Assembly: GCF_041956535.1 (NCBI RefSeq)
Contig: NW_027192211.1
Coordinates: forward strand, 74,044 to 138,043
Direction of reading: 5' to 3'
DNA from: Calcarisporiella thermophila CBS 279.70
Lineage: Eukaryota; Calcarisporiellomycota
DNA: 64,000 nucleotides
Shown here one piece after another: positions 1-11,248 of the stretch. The notes under the pieces were generated by a model. That model did no database searches. It was not told where the DNA came from and was given only the letters and a program-made list of their open reading frames with translations. The position numbers and the translations under genes were made by a program. Each line of letters starts with the position of its first letter. Position 1 is the stretch's first letter.

Positions 1-367
1 GGTCCAGGTTGTTGGCGGAGTTGTCGAGGATACCACGACGCCAGTGGTGGTGATGATGGTGGTGGTAGTGGTCGTCGTAGCAATTGTCGTCGTGGCAGTA
101 GCCGTGGCCGCCCTTGTAGTAGATGCCCTCACCGCCCTGCTTGGAGAGGTTGGAGTTGTCTCCGGGCCCGCTGGCCTTGGTGTTGGCGTTACGGTTCTCC
201 GAATCCTGAGGGTTCGAGTTGACAGTGGAGTCGATGGCCTCTACGTGGTCAATGAGGTCCAAATTGTTGGCGGTATTGTCGAGAATACCACGCTTGTGTA
301 GAGGAAGAGCAGTGGAGAGGGAGGCCAGTCCCACGACTGTAAAAGCAAGAATGATGGGTGCCTTCAT
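1..367 (-). CDS. Secreted precursor with dibasic sites and duplicated peptide (partial, runs off left edge)
   Basis: The minus-strand ORF opens at 367 and is still open at base 1 (122 codons visible). Residues 1-20 form a clear signal peptide (MK, a hydrophobic stretch, then STA before a likely cleavage site). A Lys-Arg pair follows at 25-26 and an Arg-Arg pair at 110-111. Each pair is followed by almost the same peptide, GILDNTANNLD and GILDNSANNLD. Between them lie a polar Asn/Ser/Gly-rich linker, a short Cys/Asp/Tyr block (two Cys, at 91 and 96) and a run of seven His at 102-108. Dibasic sites before repeated peptides are the layout of fungal Kex2-processed repeat proteins, the class that includes mating-factor-like and secreted cyclic peptides. 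The His/Cys block could bind metal. Processing is inferred; the C-terminus lies outside the window. No family member is recognised by name. Confidence 0.72.
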   Translation of the reverse strand, partial: MKAPIILAFTVVGLASLSTALPLHKRGILDNTANNLDLIDHVEAIDSTVNSNPQDSENRNANTKASGPGDNSNLSKQGGEGIYYKGGHGYCHDDNCYDDHYHHHHHHHWRRGILDNSANNLD

Positions 368-1769
368 GGCTTTTTCTTATGTAGAAGATCTATGGAGGTA
401 GATTGGATGTGAAGAGGGAAGGGGGAAGAGGACGATGAACAGTAGCCGTGCAAGGGGGTATTGAGGAAGAGGGAGAGGGGGTGGGTATGTTTTGGAGTGG
501 TTATAGAGAGGGTATCCCAAAGAGAATGTCGGTGAGCTCTTTGGAACTGGTTTGCAGGAGGGGTTTATATATTGAATCTAGTTTACATTCCCTGCCTCCA
601 TCGGATTATTTACGCGATTTCCTTTTTGCTCGCGGCTCTGGCCGTGTTTTTCCTTTTCGGCGCATACCTGTGTAATGACTTCGAGGGAGGGCGCGACGAA
701 GAAAGGGCTGCTTGGGATTTGCTAACATTCTTTGCGGTTTTGCCACCCGCCTGCGCACATTTTTCAGCTACAAAACGGAAAGGGCCTCTAAACGCATCCC
801 ACACGGGGAGCTGAAGAAAATGCGATAACGAATTCTCGCGTTCTTCGGTGAAAATTCCTGCCCATTTCGAAATGGGCAGGAATTTTTCCCCTCCCTGGGC
901 AAGATCCGCAGAGATGCGTTTTTTTTTCTCGCTATTTTTCCTTCTTGGGCCGCCGGCCCCTCAGGAGCACGAGCGCTCCATTTTACCGTCTTAAACGCAA
1001 TGGCCCTCTATCCTCCACAGCAATCGGCAATCTACCGTTCGCGATGGGTCCTTGGGTAACCGATGGGCCGTGACCGTGTCCCATTTCAAACGTAACGAAT
1101 TTGTGGGAGAATGACGCGCCCCTCTGCGTTGCGGGCGGAAAGGGAAAGAAGAGGTTAGAAATGGCACCATTGAATCCAATGCTAGATAGCCCAAGCAAAA
1201 GAGCATCTTGGGAAGGTTCCTTTTGAGAAGACGAAAAGGCAAACTTCATTACCATTTTTATCTCCCTGCAAATGGGGACGTCAAGGCCGTGCAGGACCGG
1301 CTCCTGAGCCCCTCATCCTATCTTTGTATTGCATTTCACAGAGATGCTCTTCGCATCATCGATAACTATTCCGCTTCACTTACAAAAAAAATGAAGCGGC
1401 AAATATGTGTTCACATTCAGCCTAAATCAAATAATAATTTTTTTTTGTATGAGAATGACCAAATTATGTTTACAAGCTATACTACTCAAATGCTTCATCC
1501 TGAACTATATGGTACCAAATTCTCAAAATACTCAGGGCTCAGGTATGAAAGCCATCAAACACCACGCTTAAATCTTCAACCTTTGCTTCGCTTTCGGGAT
1601 TCGAGACAAAGATGGGTTCCAAAGGTGCGCAATGCGAGTACTCCCAAAACTTATGGCGAACCTCTTACATATAGTTACTTTTCAAATTGAATTTGACAAT
1701 GAGATTAAAGAGAGAGATATAGTATTTTTTTCGTGGAGAGTGAGTGAAGCTCAATTTGGTTTCAACCGG
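368..1769. other. Intergenic region with no supported gene
   Basis: This holds the promoter side of the secreted precursor: TATA-like stretches in minus orientation lie near 500-506 and 567-578. A 160-codon plus-strand frame at 1208-1690 shows no recognisable domain, is unspliced and looks like chance. The rest shows no coding signal I can support. Confidence 0.5.
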
Positions 1770-2023
1770 CTAGTACTTGCTCGTCTTGAGCCGGGTGGAG
1801 TTTGTAGGATTGTTATGGAGGCCAAACGCCTGGTATTGACCGTAAGGCTTTTCCGTTGTGCGCGTAAGATTGAATAGCTCCTAACTGTTCGGATCTATCT
1901 CAGAATGACCCGTGGAGAACTCGTCATTCAACTCGGGATCCAAATGGTCGTAATCGGCATCAGCGTGTCAAGATCCCGCCCTTATAGCACGTTTGTACCC
2001 GCGGTAGCCGCCAAGTTGGGCTA

Positions 2024-2028
2024 GTCTT
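2024..2028 (+). repeat. Target-site duplication, left copy (GTCTT)
   Basis: GTCTT immediately precedes the left terminus (TGTGACAC) of the element; the same five bases follow its right terminus at 3124-3128. Confidence 0.8.
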
Positions 2029-2267
2029 TGTGACACGACCAACCTCCAACCCCTTTTTACACAACATTCATTTAATATTTTCTTTTTTTACATAGACTCG
2101 TTTTTATTTATACGCATAGACTCATTTTTTATTTACTTAATTACAATCCAGTTCAGTTCTGCAGTTTTGTATTCCTTTGGATGTTTTCTCTATATACCCT
2201 TCTCTTCCTTAATTTTCAGTTCCTCGCCTTTTCCATTCTTTATATAAGGGAATCGTATTTCTAACTA
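2029..2267 (-). repeat. Left LTR-like terminal inverted repeat
   Basis: This pairs with 2883-3123 in reverse complement. Shared blocks include the Pst-like CAGTTCTGCAGTTTTG stretch, CCTTTGGAT, and the tract from TTTTTACACAAC outward to the terminus. The inner boundary is at about 2267, next to TTAGAAATACG. Confidence 0.85.
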
Positions 2268-2430
2268 TTGCTGTTACATTAATGGAGAACTGGGATTTTC
2301 AGGATTGATATCGATTATGAGGGGTTCAGGGTGTTCATCTGGCGCGCTCGACACCGCCAGAGACGGAACTCTGGTCAAAAATGCGTGAGGTCCGTGTTCG
2401 AGGTTGCAACTATGTGTTTGAGTAGCGGAC

Positions 2431-2694
2431 TTAAGTCTCATTAGGCGAGGTGTCTTTGTTTTGTTGCTCGGTTGAGGCTGTTGGTTGCGTTTCCTCGCTG
2501 TAAGCTTGTTTTACATTTGGGTGCGACAGTTTGTGCGTTGGAAGATTAGTTGGGTGAGGGTTTGTCCTTTTTTCCGGTTGATTTCCTTTTAGTTTGGAAC
2601 AATCGAACCACCAGTGATCGCCTCTGCAGTCCGAGCAAGGGTACGGAGGTTTGCTTCTCCAGAACAGCTTGTTTGCACTTGTTTGGATGGTTTC
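2431..2694 (-). pseudogene. Gag fragment with CCHC zinc knuckle
   Basis: An 87-codon open frame on the minus strand contains KPPYPCSDCRGDHWWFDC at about 2599-2652, a C-x2-C-x3-H-x4-C knuckle of the kind found near the C-terminus of Gag in fungal Ty3/gypsy elements. It is followed by a polar tail and a stop at 2431. A stop lies directly upstream and no protease, reverse transcriptase or integrase remains, so this is a remnant or the coding part of a non-autonomous element. Confidence 0.6.
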
Positions 2695-2882
2695 TCATTA
2701 TCGCGCGGATTGAGCCTCTGTATTAGGTGACAAATGCGTCTTTGCAAGGTTTCTAACGTCTGTTGGCAGTCCGCTGAGGATCTTGCAAATCATTATTTGA
2801 TTGCTGCTCTCCCCGTAAACTCGTCGCGACAACGAGCATTTATCCCGATAGTAATTCATAATTTGTTCCTTGTCGTTAAAGG

Positions 2883-3123
2883 TGTTAGAAATACGATTCC
2901 CTTAGTTAGAGATTGGGAAAGGTGAGGAACTGAAAAAATTTAGGGAATTGAAGGTTATATAGAGAAAGAATCCAAAGGAAAACAAAACTGCAGAACTGAA
3001 CTGGTTGTAATTGAGTAAATAAAAATATGAGTCGATGCGTATAAATAAAAACGAATCTATGTAAATAAGAAAAACACTAAATGAATGTTGTGTAAAAAGG
3101 GGTCGGAACCTGGTCGCATTACA
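2883..3123 (+). repeat. Right LTR-like terminal inverted repeat
   Basis: This 241-bp repeat runs from TGTTAGAAATACG to CGCATTACA. It is the inverted partner of 2029-2267, with scattered substitutions and small indels (for example in the segment near 2901-2925). Confidence 0.85.
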
Positions 3124-3128
3124 GTCTT
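3124..3128 (+). repeat. Target-site duplication, right copy (GTCTT)
   Basis: Identical to 2024-2028 and directly adjacent to the ACA terminus. Confidence 0.8.
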
Positions 3129-3154
3129 GGAATTATCGCTGTAACCGAAGACAT

Positions 3155-3995
3155 GTTAAATGAAGCTAGTTGGAGCGTTTATATAAAGAGGATCCGAATC
3201 AAGCTCAACATCAGGGGTAGAAGTAGGTGCGTGGCCAGAAACTGGACTAAACCTTTATATTGCACCTGGAGATATGCTTTGGAGGAGGGCTTGCTGCATT
3301 TAACGGGCTCCCTACTGTTTGTCCTTTTTCTTATGGAAAGCATTGCGGTGACCATTGGGCGTTAAATTGTGAAGAGCTAAACCCAGACTTCTCGAGTTGA
3401 GAAATAGGTTGCTCGCCTCTCTTTATTTCCAATATCCATGGCAAAATGCCTCGAATGTTTATACTAGTAGCGAGATATTCCTGGCCAATTTCTCTTCCGA
3501 TGCTATTATTCGCCATGGTTTTTCCGAGATATTAGGTTAGAGTATGTGAACCACCACCACGATCCCCTTCACCTCTAGATGGTGAAGGGGACATTGCTAG
3601 GGCAGACCACGTTCAACATTTATCTCGAGAACGGGAACGCGTAACCGAAACTGACAACTCCGATTCCGAACTAATAAGTTCTCTTTAATTTGTTCACAAG
3701 GAAAGCCGGCCCTGGCCAGGTGGCCCACGAGAATTTATAGGAAAATTTTGAAACTCCAGATTATGGTAAACAAGTAATGGCAATTTAAACCAGCCTACGG
3801 GGCCGCGAGATGGGACATCACATAGGGTGGCTTGGTCAAATTTTCTTCCAATCATCGATCGACGCGCTTCTCCTCTCTTCCCTTTTGTCGAATCTCCCTC
3901 ATCCTCATTAAAGCGATCGTCGCATTTTCTCTTTTCTGTGTCTATTTTTTTTCTTTTTGTTCTTGGAGAGAAGCTCAATCAACCATTCTCTCGAC
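3155..3995. other. Intergenic, promoter side of the p24 gene
   Basis: No supported gene. A TATA-like stretch (3178-3188) fits the broken frame on the minus strand. A pyrimidine-rich tract (about 3868-3962) leads into the p24 start codon at 3996 and is probably its leader. Confidence 0.5.
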
Positions 3996-4913
3996 ATGGC
4001 GCGCTTAGCTATTCTAGCTCAGCTCGGTGCCCTCTTAGTTTTATTGCTGGCCGCCGGTCGTGCCAGCGCTATCAAATTCGATCTCCCCGCACGAACCCCA
4101 GAATACGCGAGTGAACACCGTAAATGTCTCTTCACCTATGTGCCCCACGACACACTTGTAGTAGTGACGGTGAAAGTGGGCGATGGTTACAATCAAAAAG
4201 TGGACATGGAGGTAATTCTAAATCTCGCTCTATTAAGCTCTTTTTAATCCCTGCTTGCCATCGTGTGTATCCTAATGATGTTATGATGATGCCCTTGAAT
4301 AGATTTTTGATCATAGCCCTCAGCATAATGAATATGGAAGGCGACGAGACCTAACCGATGCCCGAGTTGCATTCAACACTCATGCCGATTCCGAAGTGTC
4401 CGTATGTTTCACGAACACCTTGGATGAGGGTAAAGTTATTGCCATTTTTCTTTTCTTTGCTCCCTATGGTCTAATGACGTCGCATCGTTTTTTCTATTGT
4501 AAAATGTAGGTTTCAAGGAGGATCCCAAATACAAGCGGTCGATTGACCTGGTAATCGATGTCGGCGCAGAGGCAGTTGAATCCGAGAAACTCGCCAAGGC
4601 TGAGAAACTGAGGCCCATGGAGGTGGAGCTCCGAAAACTCGAAACCGTTGCTCAGGAGATTGTAGACGAGATGGAGTATCTCAAGTCCCGGGAGGCAGCG
4701 CGTCGCGATACAAACGGTAAGCCCGAAATTCCGGGTTATTCTTCAGGAGAAGGGTGCTGACTCATTCCCATCTTAATCTACGGATGAATAGAATCCACCA
4801 ACTCGCGTGTCAAATGGTTCAGTATCCTCAGCATTGCTACTCTGATTAGCCTTGGGACGTGGCAGATCCTATACCTTCGTCGCTTCTTCAAGAGAAAGCG
4901 CCTCATTGACTAG
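3996..4913 (+). CDS. ERV25: p24-family cargo receptor, delta type (Erv25/TMED10)
   Basis: p24 proteins cycle between ER and Golgi as hetero-oligomers and load cargo such as GPI proteins into COPII/COPI vesicles. Four exons (3996-4211, 4303-4429, 4510-4716, 4792-4913) join with consistent phases to 223 aa. The protein has a signal peptide (about 1-25), a GOLD domain with the two expected Cys (in [10 protein letters not shown] and [11 protein letters not shown]), a coiled coil ([17 protein letters not shown]), one transmembrane helix, and a short cytosolic tail [11 protein letters not shown]. The FF pair is the COPII signal and the basic KRKR stretch fits COPI binding; this tail is typical of the delta subfamily. 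Length is normal for the family. It stands alone, with no operon-like context. Confidence 0.93.
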
Positions 4914-5689
4914 TCCACGTGGCAGCGCACAAAAGAGAAGGAGGAGGGGTGTGATGGCTTGTTTTTCCTCTTCTTCTAATGTTTGTTTTGGAGAAACGCA
5001 CAAAATCGACCTATGCTTCTTTCTTTTTCCTATTGAATGTATTAGTGCTTTTCTTTTTTCGCCCTTGTTTCTCGCTTGGAGATTTTTTTTAATTTTGATG
5101 GGAGGCTTATTCAATATATTTGGATTTATCTAATGGAAACCCCACTTGTCGTTTTGAATGATCCATGGCTCACGTTTCATTTCTCAATGGCCGTTTTGAT
5201 ATTTCAGTACACCGAGCGGCCACTTGTACTCTGAGCAAAAAGCAAAAAAAAAACAAAAACAAATCAAACTACTCGCTGACGTGCATTTTCAAGAGTGGGC
5301 TGGATAGAGAGGAATGCTAGAAAAATGAGTCCTTTATCAATCCTAAATAGCAGGTAGAAATGATAGCACGATACAGATATAACGATATACAATTTCAATA
5401 TATATATATATAATTAAGTAGTTCTCACGCAGAGAGGAGAGCAGGACGAGGAGAGGCGATATGGAGACAGAGGAGACGATAGGAGAGAAGGCGTGCAGTG
5501 AGTATAGAAATACAACAGTGTGGTTAATGAATGGGATAGGTGATCAGATGGATAAAGAGATGGGGTGGTATTTTAAAATTATATGAAGGCATATATGTAA
5601 AGTAAAGACTAATATATAAATAGTAGGCACAGTATGAATAAGAAATGCGATTTGATTGTGTACAGAATAGAGGGAGCGTCCAATGCAGC
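4914..5689. other. Convergent 3' regions of p24 and WHI2
   Basis: This contains the p24 3' UTR and WHI2 downstream sequence. A short (TA)n microsatellite sits at about 5399-5412. No gene is supported. Confidence 0.5.
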
Positions 5690-6606
5690 CTACACAAGAC
5701 ATAGCTCGAGAGTCCATGTTCTTCGCATCCACACCCGCAACGATGTGGATTCCAGCTCAATGGTGGTCCCATCCCACCACGTCTTCTTCTACAACAGGAC
5801 AAAGACGAGCGTTAGTTCAAAAGGGGGTTCTGCCGATAAACACTACTTACGGCGGGCTTCTTCCAGAACAGGAAGAGCTTCTGCGTCGTCGATTTTTCGG
5901 TCATGTCCGCGCGCAAAACTGCCATCTTCAGGCTGCAAATGCTCGTCCTCGTCGGCTCCTGGCTGCGGTAGTCCCATTGACTCTCGTGCGAGAAGCCCGA
6001 CACGCACAACAAATCGATGAGATGCTGCTCCGCAGAGTTGCCCTCCTTTTTGTACATGTTTCGCTCTAGCGCGTCGAAGACGCGGCGATTCTCCAGAAGA
6101 ACGCTGCCGACGTGGCGCTTGAGATTGGAGCTATTACACTGTGCGTTTCCAATGATATAGTAATCGAGCTCCTCGCGCAGGATGAGAATCGGAATTCGAT
6201 CGGGAAGCGGCACCTGTTGCTGAGGCGCGAGCCTACGACCCGTCCGTGCGCGCTCATAAAACTGGAGGATCTGCTTCAAGTAGGCCGGATCGAAATCAAT
6301 ATAATAGGCCTGGGGATCCTGCTGTTTTTGCAGCTGCCGCGGCTGCGTTGGCTCATGCTGGTTACTTATGATATCCTCGTACTCGAAATCGTCAAGATTG
6401 TGGGGCGGGAGAATGCTGTCGGGGAACATGATAAGAAGGATGGATTCCGGTAGGGACATGAGAGTCTGCCTGTCAAATTCAAGGCGAGTCCCGCGCAATT
6501 CGAATATCAATTTGCGCGAGCCGCTGGCGGGCGAGGGGACAAGGGGAGGAGATATGTCAAAAGAATTGGCGACGGGTTCAGGGGATGCGGTGATTTGGGA
6601 TGCCAT
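5690..6606 (-). CDS. WHI2: Whi2-like BTB/POZ growth and stress regulator
   Basis: Whi2 couples nutrient and stress signals to growth arrest, acting with Psr-type phosphatases; in yeast it restrains TORC1 when amino acids are scarce. Two exons (6606-5851 and 5788-5690, 62-nt intron) join in phase to 284 aa. The N-terminal domain opens with FELRGTRLEFDRQTLMSLPE, the BTB-like core shared by Whi2 and KCTD-type proteins, and includes the PESILLIMFPDSI segment. A Gln-rich acidic insert follows (about residues 80-100). The C-terminus supplied by exon 2 has KKTWWDG and RVWMRRTWTLEL, the conserved end of fungal Whi2 proteins; this confirms the splice, because exon 1 alone runs into unrelated residues. 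Start chosen at the first in-frame ATG. Confidence 0.88.
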
Positions 6607-7818
6607 GGCGGTCGTTGTCCTTTGGAGGCGAGGAGGAGTGGCGGGGCATAAGATTTGGTGGGGACCTCAAAGTCAACTAATGACCTCCCCTATCTCCCCA
6701 CTGTGTCACCCTCTTGGCCAATCAGCGCCACCTTTCCCATCTGAAAGGCTTTTCCCGGCTTCGTTGTCCATATTAAAAAACAGCCTTTACATTTTACTAC
6801 GATTTCTTCAACGGCCTTTGATTACCTTCTATCCACATGGCCTCGATCTGACCGCGCGTGAGTCAGGCCATGGCACTCTCTCTGCTTTACCGCTTCTGTC
6901 CTGTGCTTTGTTCCCCGCCCCCCTGATCATTGGACTAGCGACTGGTTTTGCTTCGTCCGATTCGATCCAAATTGATTTGCTCCAGGGGAATAGGAAATGA
7001 GCCGTATCTTCGCTGTAGGGCCCAAGTTGGAAGGAATACGGATACGAAGCAGTGACGAGCTTAGAGAGTGAAATCAATCCATGAACCTGCAAGCTATCCT
7101 TCCGAAAGTTTGTTTTTTTTTACGGCGCCAGAAAGCTTCAAGATGCGCAGGCGTCATGCTAGGGCAAATGCGGCTAATTTTGCCTCTTAGAGCTTTCATT
7201 AAAGGCACCACTCAGGATATTGCACTACTCTTTTGCTTTACCTCGAGGACCAGTTCATTTGAGTGGAGCTATCATTAACGGACTTACGGCTGTGAGAGCC
7301 GTCTACTCTGGTAGCCCTCGACGAAATCTCGACAACCCTAGTGTTGGGCCAACTTCTGCAGAAATGTGCGAGGATAGGCCTTAATGGTTTGGGGATCGCT
7401 GGCTTCTCAGCCGCCAATGCTGCCCAATCTACTTCAATTGGGTATCCCGCATCAAAAAAGCTGACGCTGCTGGTGATGACGATGTATAGATTTTTTCAGA
7501 GTTTTGTGCCAAAATATCGTTATGGACAGCGCAAAGTTTCTTCTTGACGGGGCTTTTATAATTAAAGCAACCGTTCCGCCTCACTCTACTAAGGAGTGCA
7601 TGTCCATCCATTTATGGATCAAGAGAATCTGGAACCCCTCCTACCAGCTCTCCTCTAATTGTCGGGTCCTTTGCACTCTGTTTTGCTATTGACATAAAGA
7701 CAAAGGCACCCTCATTAGCACCATATGCAGAGTGCATAGCTTTATTTTTTTTTTGGAAATAGATAATAGTTGCAAGGATGTGTCTTGAGTTTCTACGTGG
7801 GTTGAATAGAGCCGTGCT
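6607..7818. other. Intergenic between WHI2 promoter and FUR1 3' end
   Basis: The first part is the WHI2 promoter. I see no gene, tRNA-like B-box or repeat in the remaining 1.1 kb; short frames here have no recognisable content. Confidence 0.5.
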
Positions 7819-8853
<1,035 letters not shown>

Positions 8854-11248
8854 GGCGGCTTTTGTTTTCGCAATTGCTTAGAGCAGTCAGCAACCTAAAT
8901 TTATACCCTCTCCCCTCTCTGGCTGCGCCATATTCCAGTAGCGGAGCTCAGCCTGATCGGGCAAGGGAGGGAGTAGGCCAAGATAGGCGATCACCCTGTT
9001 TTGGCGGATGATAAGCCACCCAAAACCTGGAATGCGTGCCCTATCCAATCCTTATCGGATGGGCTAGTGGGGCCCGCGGGAGCCTTGGGCGGCCAACACG
9101 GAGGGGAGGCATTCTTACTCTGACCAGGAAAACCACCTCTTTACCGTCTTGGGCTTGAAGGGGCCCCCTTGGACCCACTGCAAGCAGGATGCAAAGCAAA
9201 GCTTCCAAGCGAAGTTCAAAGTCAGCTCTTCTCCAAACACACACGAAATCAAAATGTATTATGGCATGAAAGTGAGCATCGCATTTTTTTTAGGGGGAAA
9301 GGGGGAAGGGGGAGGGAGGAGAGGAGCCGAGGGGAAGGCAAAGGGGATAAGGGGAGTTGAAATGGAGCGGCCCAAGCCTAACACGACCGTCAATAGAGGA
9401 AAAAGAGCCCAATGTTCACCGATGAAACCCAGGAGAAATAGAAGAGAAATGGCAGAAGGATTAAGCACATAAACATAGAATAGAACGCGTCCCGATGCCC
9501 CGATGGTGTTGTATGGATGTATAGGCTGCGAGGAGGATGGAGGATCTAGAGAGGTGTCAGTGTCTAACAAGATTTTAGCTTGGGCAAGCGGCGTAGGCGG
9601 GGTGCCGCTTGCCGCACTTTTCGCAGAGACAGTAGGGCGGGTTGATGTCGCGCTGGGTGCGCCCCCGCGAGGACAGGAGGGAGCTGGAACAAGCGGCCAT
9701 GGGGGAGCGATGGGGAGCGGGATGGCGAAATGGATGGCGATTCGGATCGCGATGGAGAGAGAAGGACGGGAGAAGGGCGAAAGTCAAAACGGGACAAGAA
9801 ATGCGAATGTGTGAAAAAAAGCGGTTGTGTGCTCCAACTCTAATGCACGGACCGTTACAAGATTTAGAAATTGGTGAAGCTTAACCTGCTTCTATTTTGC
9901 ACAGGCCCCCTCCCTCGATTTCTGCGGCTCTGGTAACCGGGGCCGCCTCTTATACGTCAGGGGCGTGCAACCCTACCGGGTGCCCAGCAACCCTAAGCAA
10001 GCGCCCTAGCTGCTTCGGGCAACTCCTCCCTCCGCCACGTGCCCGCGACGGCGATTAAGCTGCAGGCAAGAAAAGGTTTATTGGAGGGGAGAAGGTTGCA
10101 TGGGCGCAGCTGCGCGGTGCTAGCCTGGCCCTTGAGTCTGCGAGGTGACAAGTGCGCCTCACCCGAATGCTGCGTTAGAGTTCGCGGCTGGCCGGAAGAT
10201 CGAGCCTGGGCGGGGGGCGGGCCCAGGAACAACACTTTCCCGGGCGAGGGCGGCCCGCAGGTTCTCCCGCCGTCGGGCCCAGGGGGTGGGGAAAAAGGTT
10301 CTCAGTTCTAAGCTCAGCCATGCTGAAGGGGGAAATAAGGTCGCGCCATCTAGATTTTGCGATTCGGAGGGCAGAGTAAACTCGCAAAGTGCACATGAAA
10401 TTCAAGCTTATTTGAGATCGGTGTGGGTTTGGCCAGTCCTCAAGCGAGCCCGCCCTAATTACGTACGCATGCGCGGGAGAGGTGCAAGCCCAGGCCAATT
10501 CGCAATAAGGTCCTTCCATCTCGAAGCTAATCTTCCCGGCCTCCAGCGTCGCCTTGTCGCTCCCCCCGCGCCCCTCCCGACTTCCTTGCCCGGGCTAGAT
10601 GGCGCTACGCCTGATTATGGTAATGTGCAAACGGGATTGGCACTGCGCCGGCTCAGCCAGCTTTTCGCCACTGCCAAACGTTGAGGAGAAGGAGGGCTCT
10701 CTTCTAACGAAAAAAAAAAAACTCTATCGCAGTAGCAAATACAAGCATGCACTCCCTTCTCGCCATTCTGTTTAGAATTGAGAAGCCACCCGATATGGCC
10801 GCTTATCTTGCGGTCCGAATGGGAACGCAATCAACCGAAAGGCCGGCCGGCGCGGTGGAGCTAAAATTTGCTGCTCGGAGGGAGGGCGGCAGGGCCGGCC
10901 GCGGTCGCATTCGCAAATTCGAGTTTCGCAGCCGCTCAATTTTGGACAAAATCCAAGACGATATAAAAGTACTCACCCTCACGTGAGCTCACCCCTCTAG
11001 CCCTCCTCCCCCTCCTCGAAAAGGCATCGAATGACGAAATCGCGATGTGACGTCCCAGAGACGAAATTTTTGTTTTCATTCGTTTTGCTGTCCCACTTTT
11101 TCGCTCACTAGCTCGTTAGAACCCCCCTCCTCTCCCCCCCCCCCATTTCCAACTCCATAGACATCGTATACAATCCAATAAAAGATATACCTCTCATTTG
11201 AACATCACGACTCATCTAATCTGGCACATGTACTTTTAAACCACTTGA
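8854..11248. other. GC-rich gene-poor stretch
   Basis: About 2.4 kb of GC-rich sequence, most extreme at 10.0-10.9 kb, has long overlapping frames on both strands. That is expected from low stop-codon density rather than coding. None shows a domain, a conserved motif or plausible introns, apart from one weak small ORF listed separately. The right end is the RRN3 promoter. Confidence 0.5.
9575..9787 (-). CDS. Possible small CCHC-containing protein
   Basis: A 70-codon frame ends in NPPYCLCEKCGKRHPAYAAC, a Cys/His spacing resembling a zinc knuckle. The N-terminal part is basic, Pro/Ser-rich and could be non-coding; an internal ATG gives a 41-residue form. The region is GC-rich, so open frames are expected by chance. 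I do not recognise a family, and this may not be a gene. Confidence 0.25.
   Translation of the reverse strand: MTFALLPSFSLHRDPNRHPFRHPAPHRSPMAACSSSLLSSRGRTQRDINPPYCLCEKCGKRHPAYAACPS

Larger units (their letters stand above)
2029..3123. mobile_element. Transposable element with inverted LTR-like termini and gag remnant
   Basis: A 1,095-bp unit starts TGTGACACGACC and ends GGTCGCATTACA, so both outer ends read 5'-TGT. It is flanked by a perfect 5-bp duplication, GTCTT. Its two ends are roughly 240-bp copies of one sequence in inverted orientation with high but imperfect identity. Each copy looks like an LTR (TGTTAG at the inner end of the right copy, ACA at the outer end). The internal 615 bp carries a minus-strand gag-like zinc knuckle. 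LTR retrotransposons carry direct LTRs, so the inverted arrangement inside one target duplication is abnormal. It is either a rearranged or non-autonomous retroelement, or a cut-and-paste element with retroviral-type integrase ends (Ginger-like). Confidence 0.8.
1770..3154 (-). pseudogene. Small broken reading frame split by a transposable element
   Basis: If the element at 2029-3123 and one copy of the GTCTT duplication are removed, a minus-strand frame runs from an ATG at 3154 straight across the insertion point into 2023 and onward. It begins MSSVTAIIPRLAQLGG, meets TGA after 28 codons, then stays open through a stretch containing YDHLDPELND, meets TAG, and continues in the same frame through PYGQYQAFGLHNN to a final TAG at 1770. 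A TATA-like box (3178-3188) lies about 25 bp upstream of the ATG. The continuity of one frame through the empty site and past two stops suggests a decayed gene. The protein is not recognised, and a chance frame cannot be excluded. Confidence 0.4.

Noticed and set aside
1208-1690. 160-codon plus-strand ORF
   Set aside because: No recognisable domain, no upstream context, and composition like the surrounding non-coding sequence. It could be real but I cannot support it.
2029-3123. Two independent solo LTRs in opposite orientation
   Set aside because: The 5-bp GTCTT duplication flanks the whole unit, and neither LTR alone is bounded by a duplication at its inner edge.
10039-10684. Overlapping 90- and 179-codon frames on the plus strand
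   Set aside because: The region is very GC-rich, so stops are rare in all frames. The translations are Arg/Pro/Gly-rich without any domain, and opposite-strand frames are equally long.
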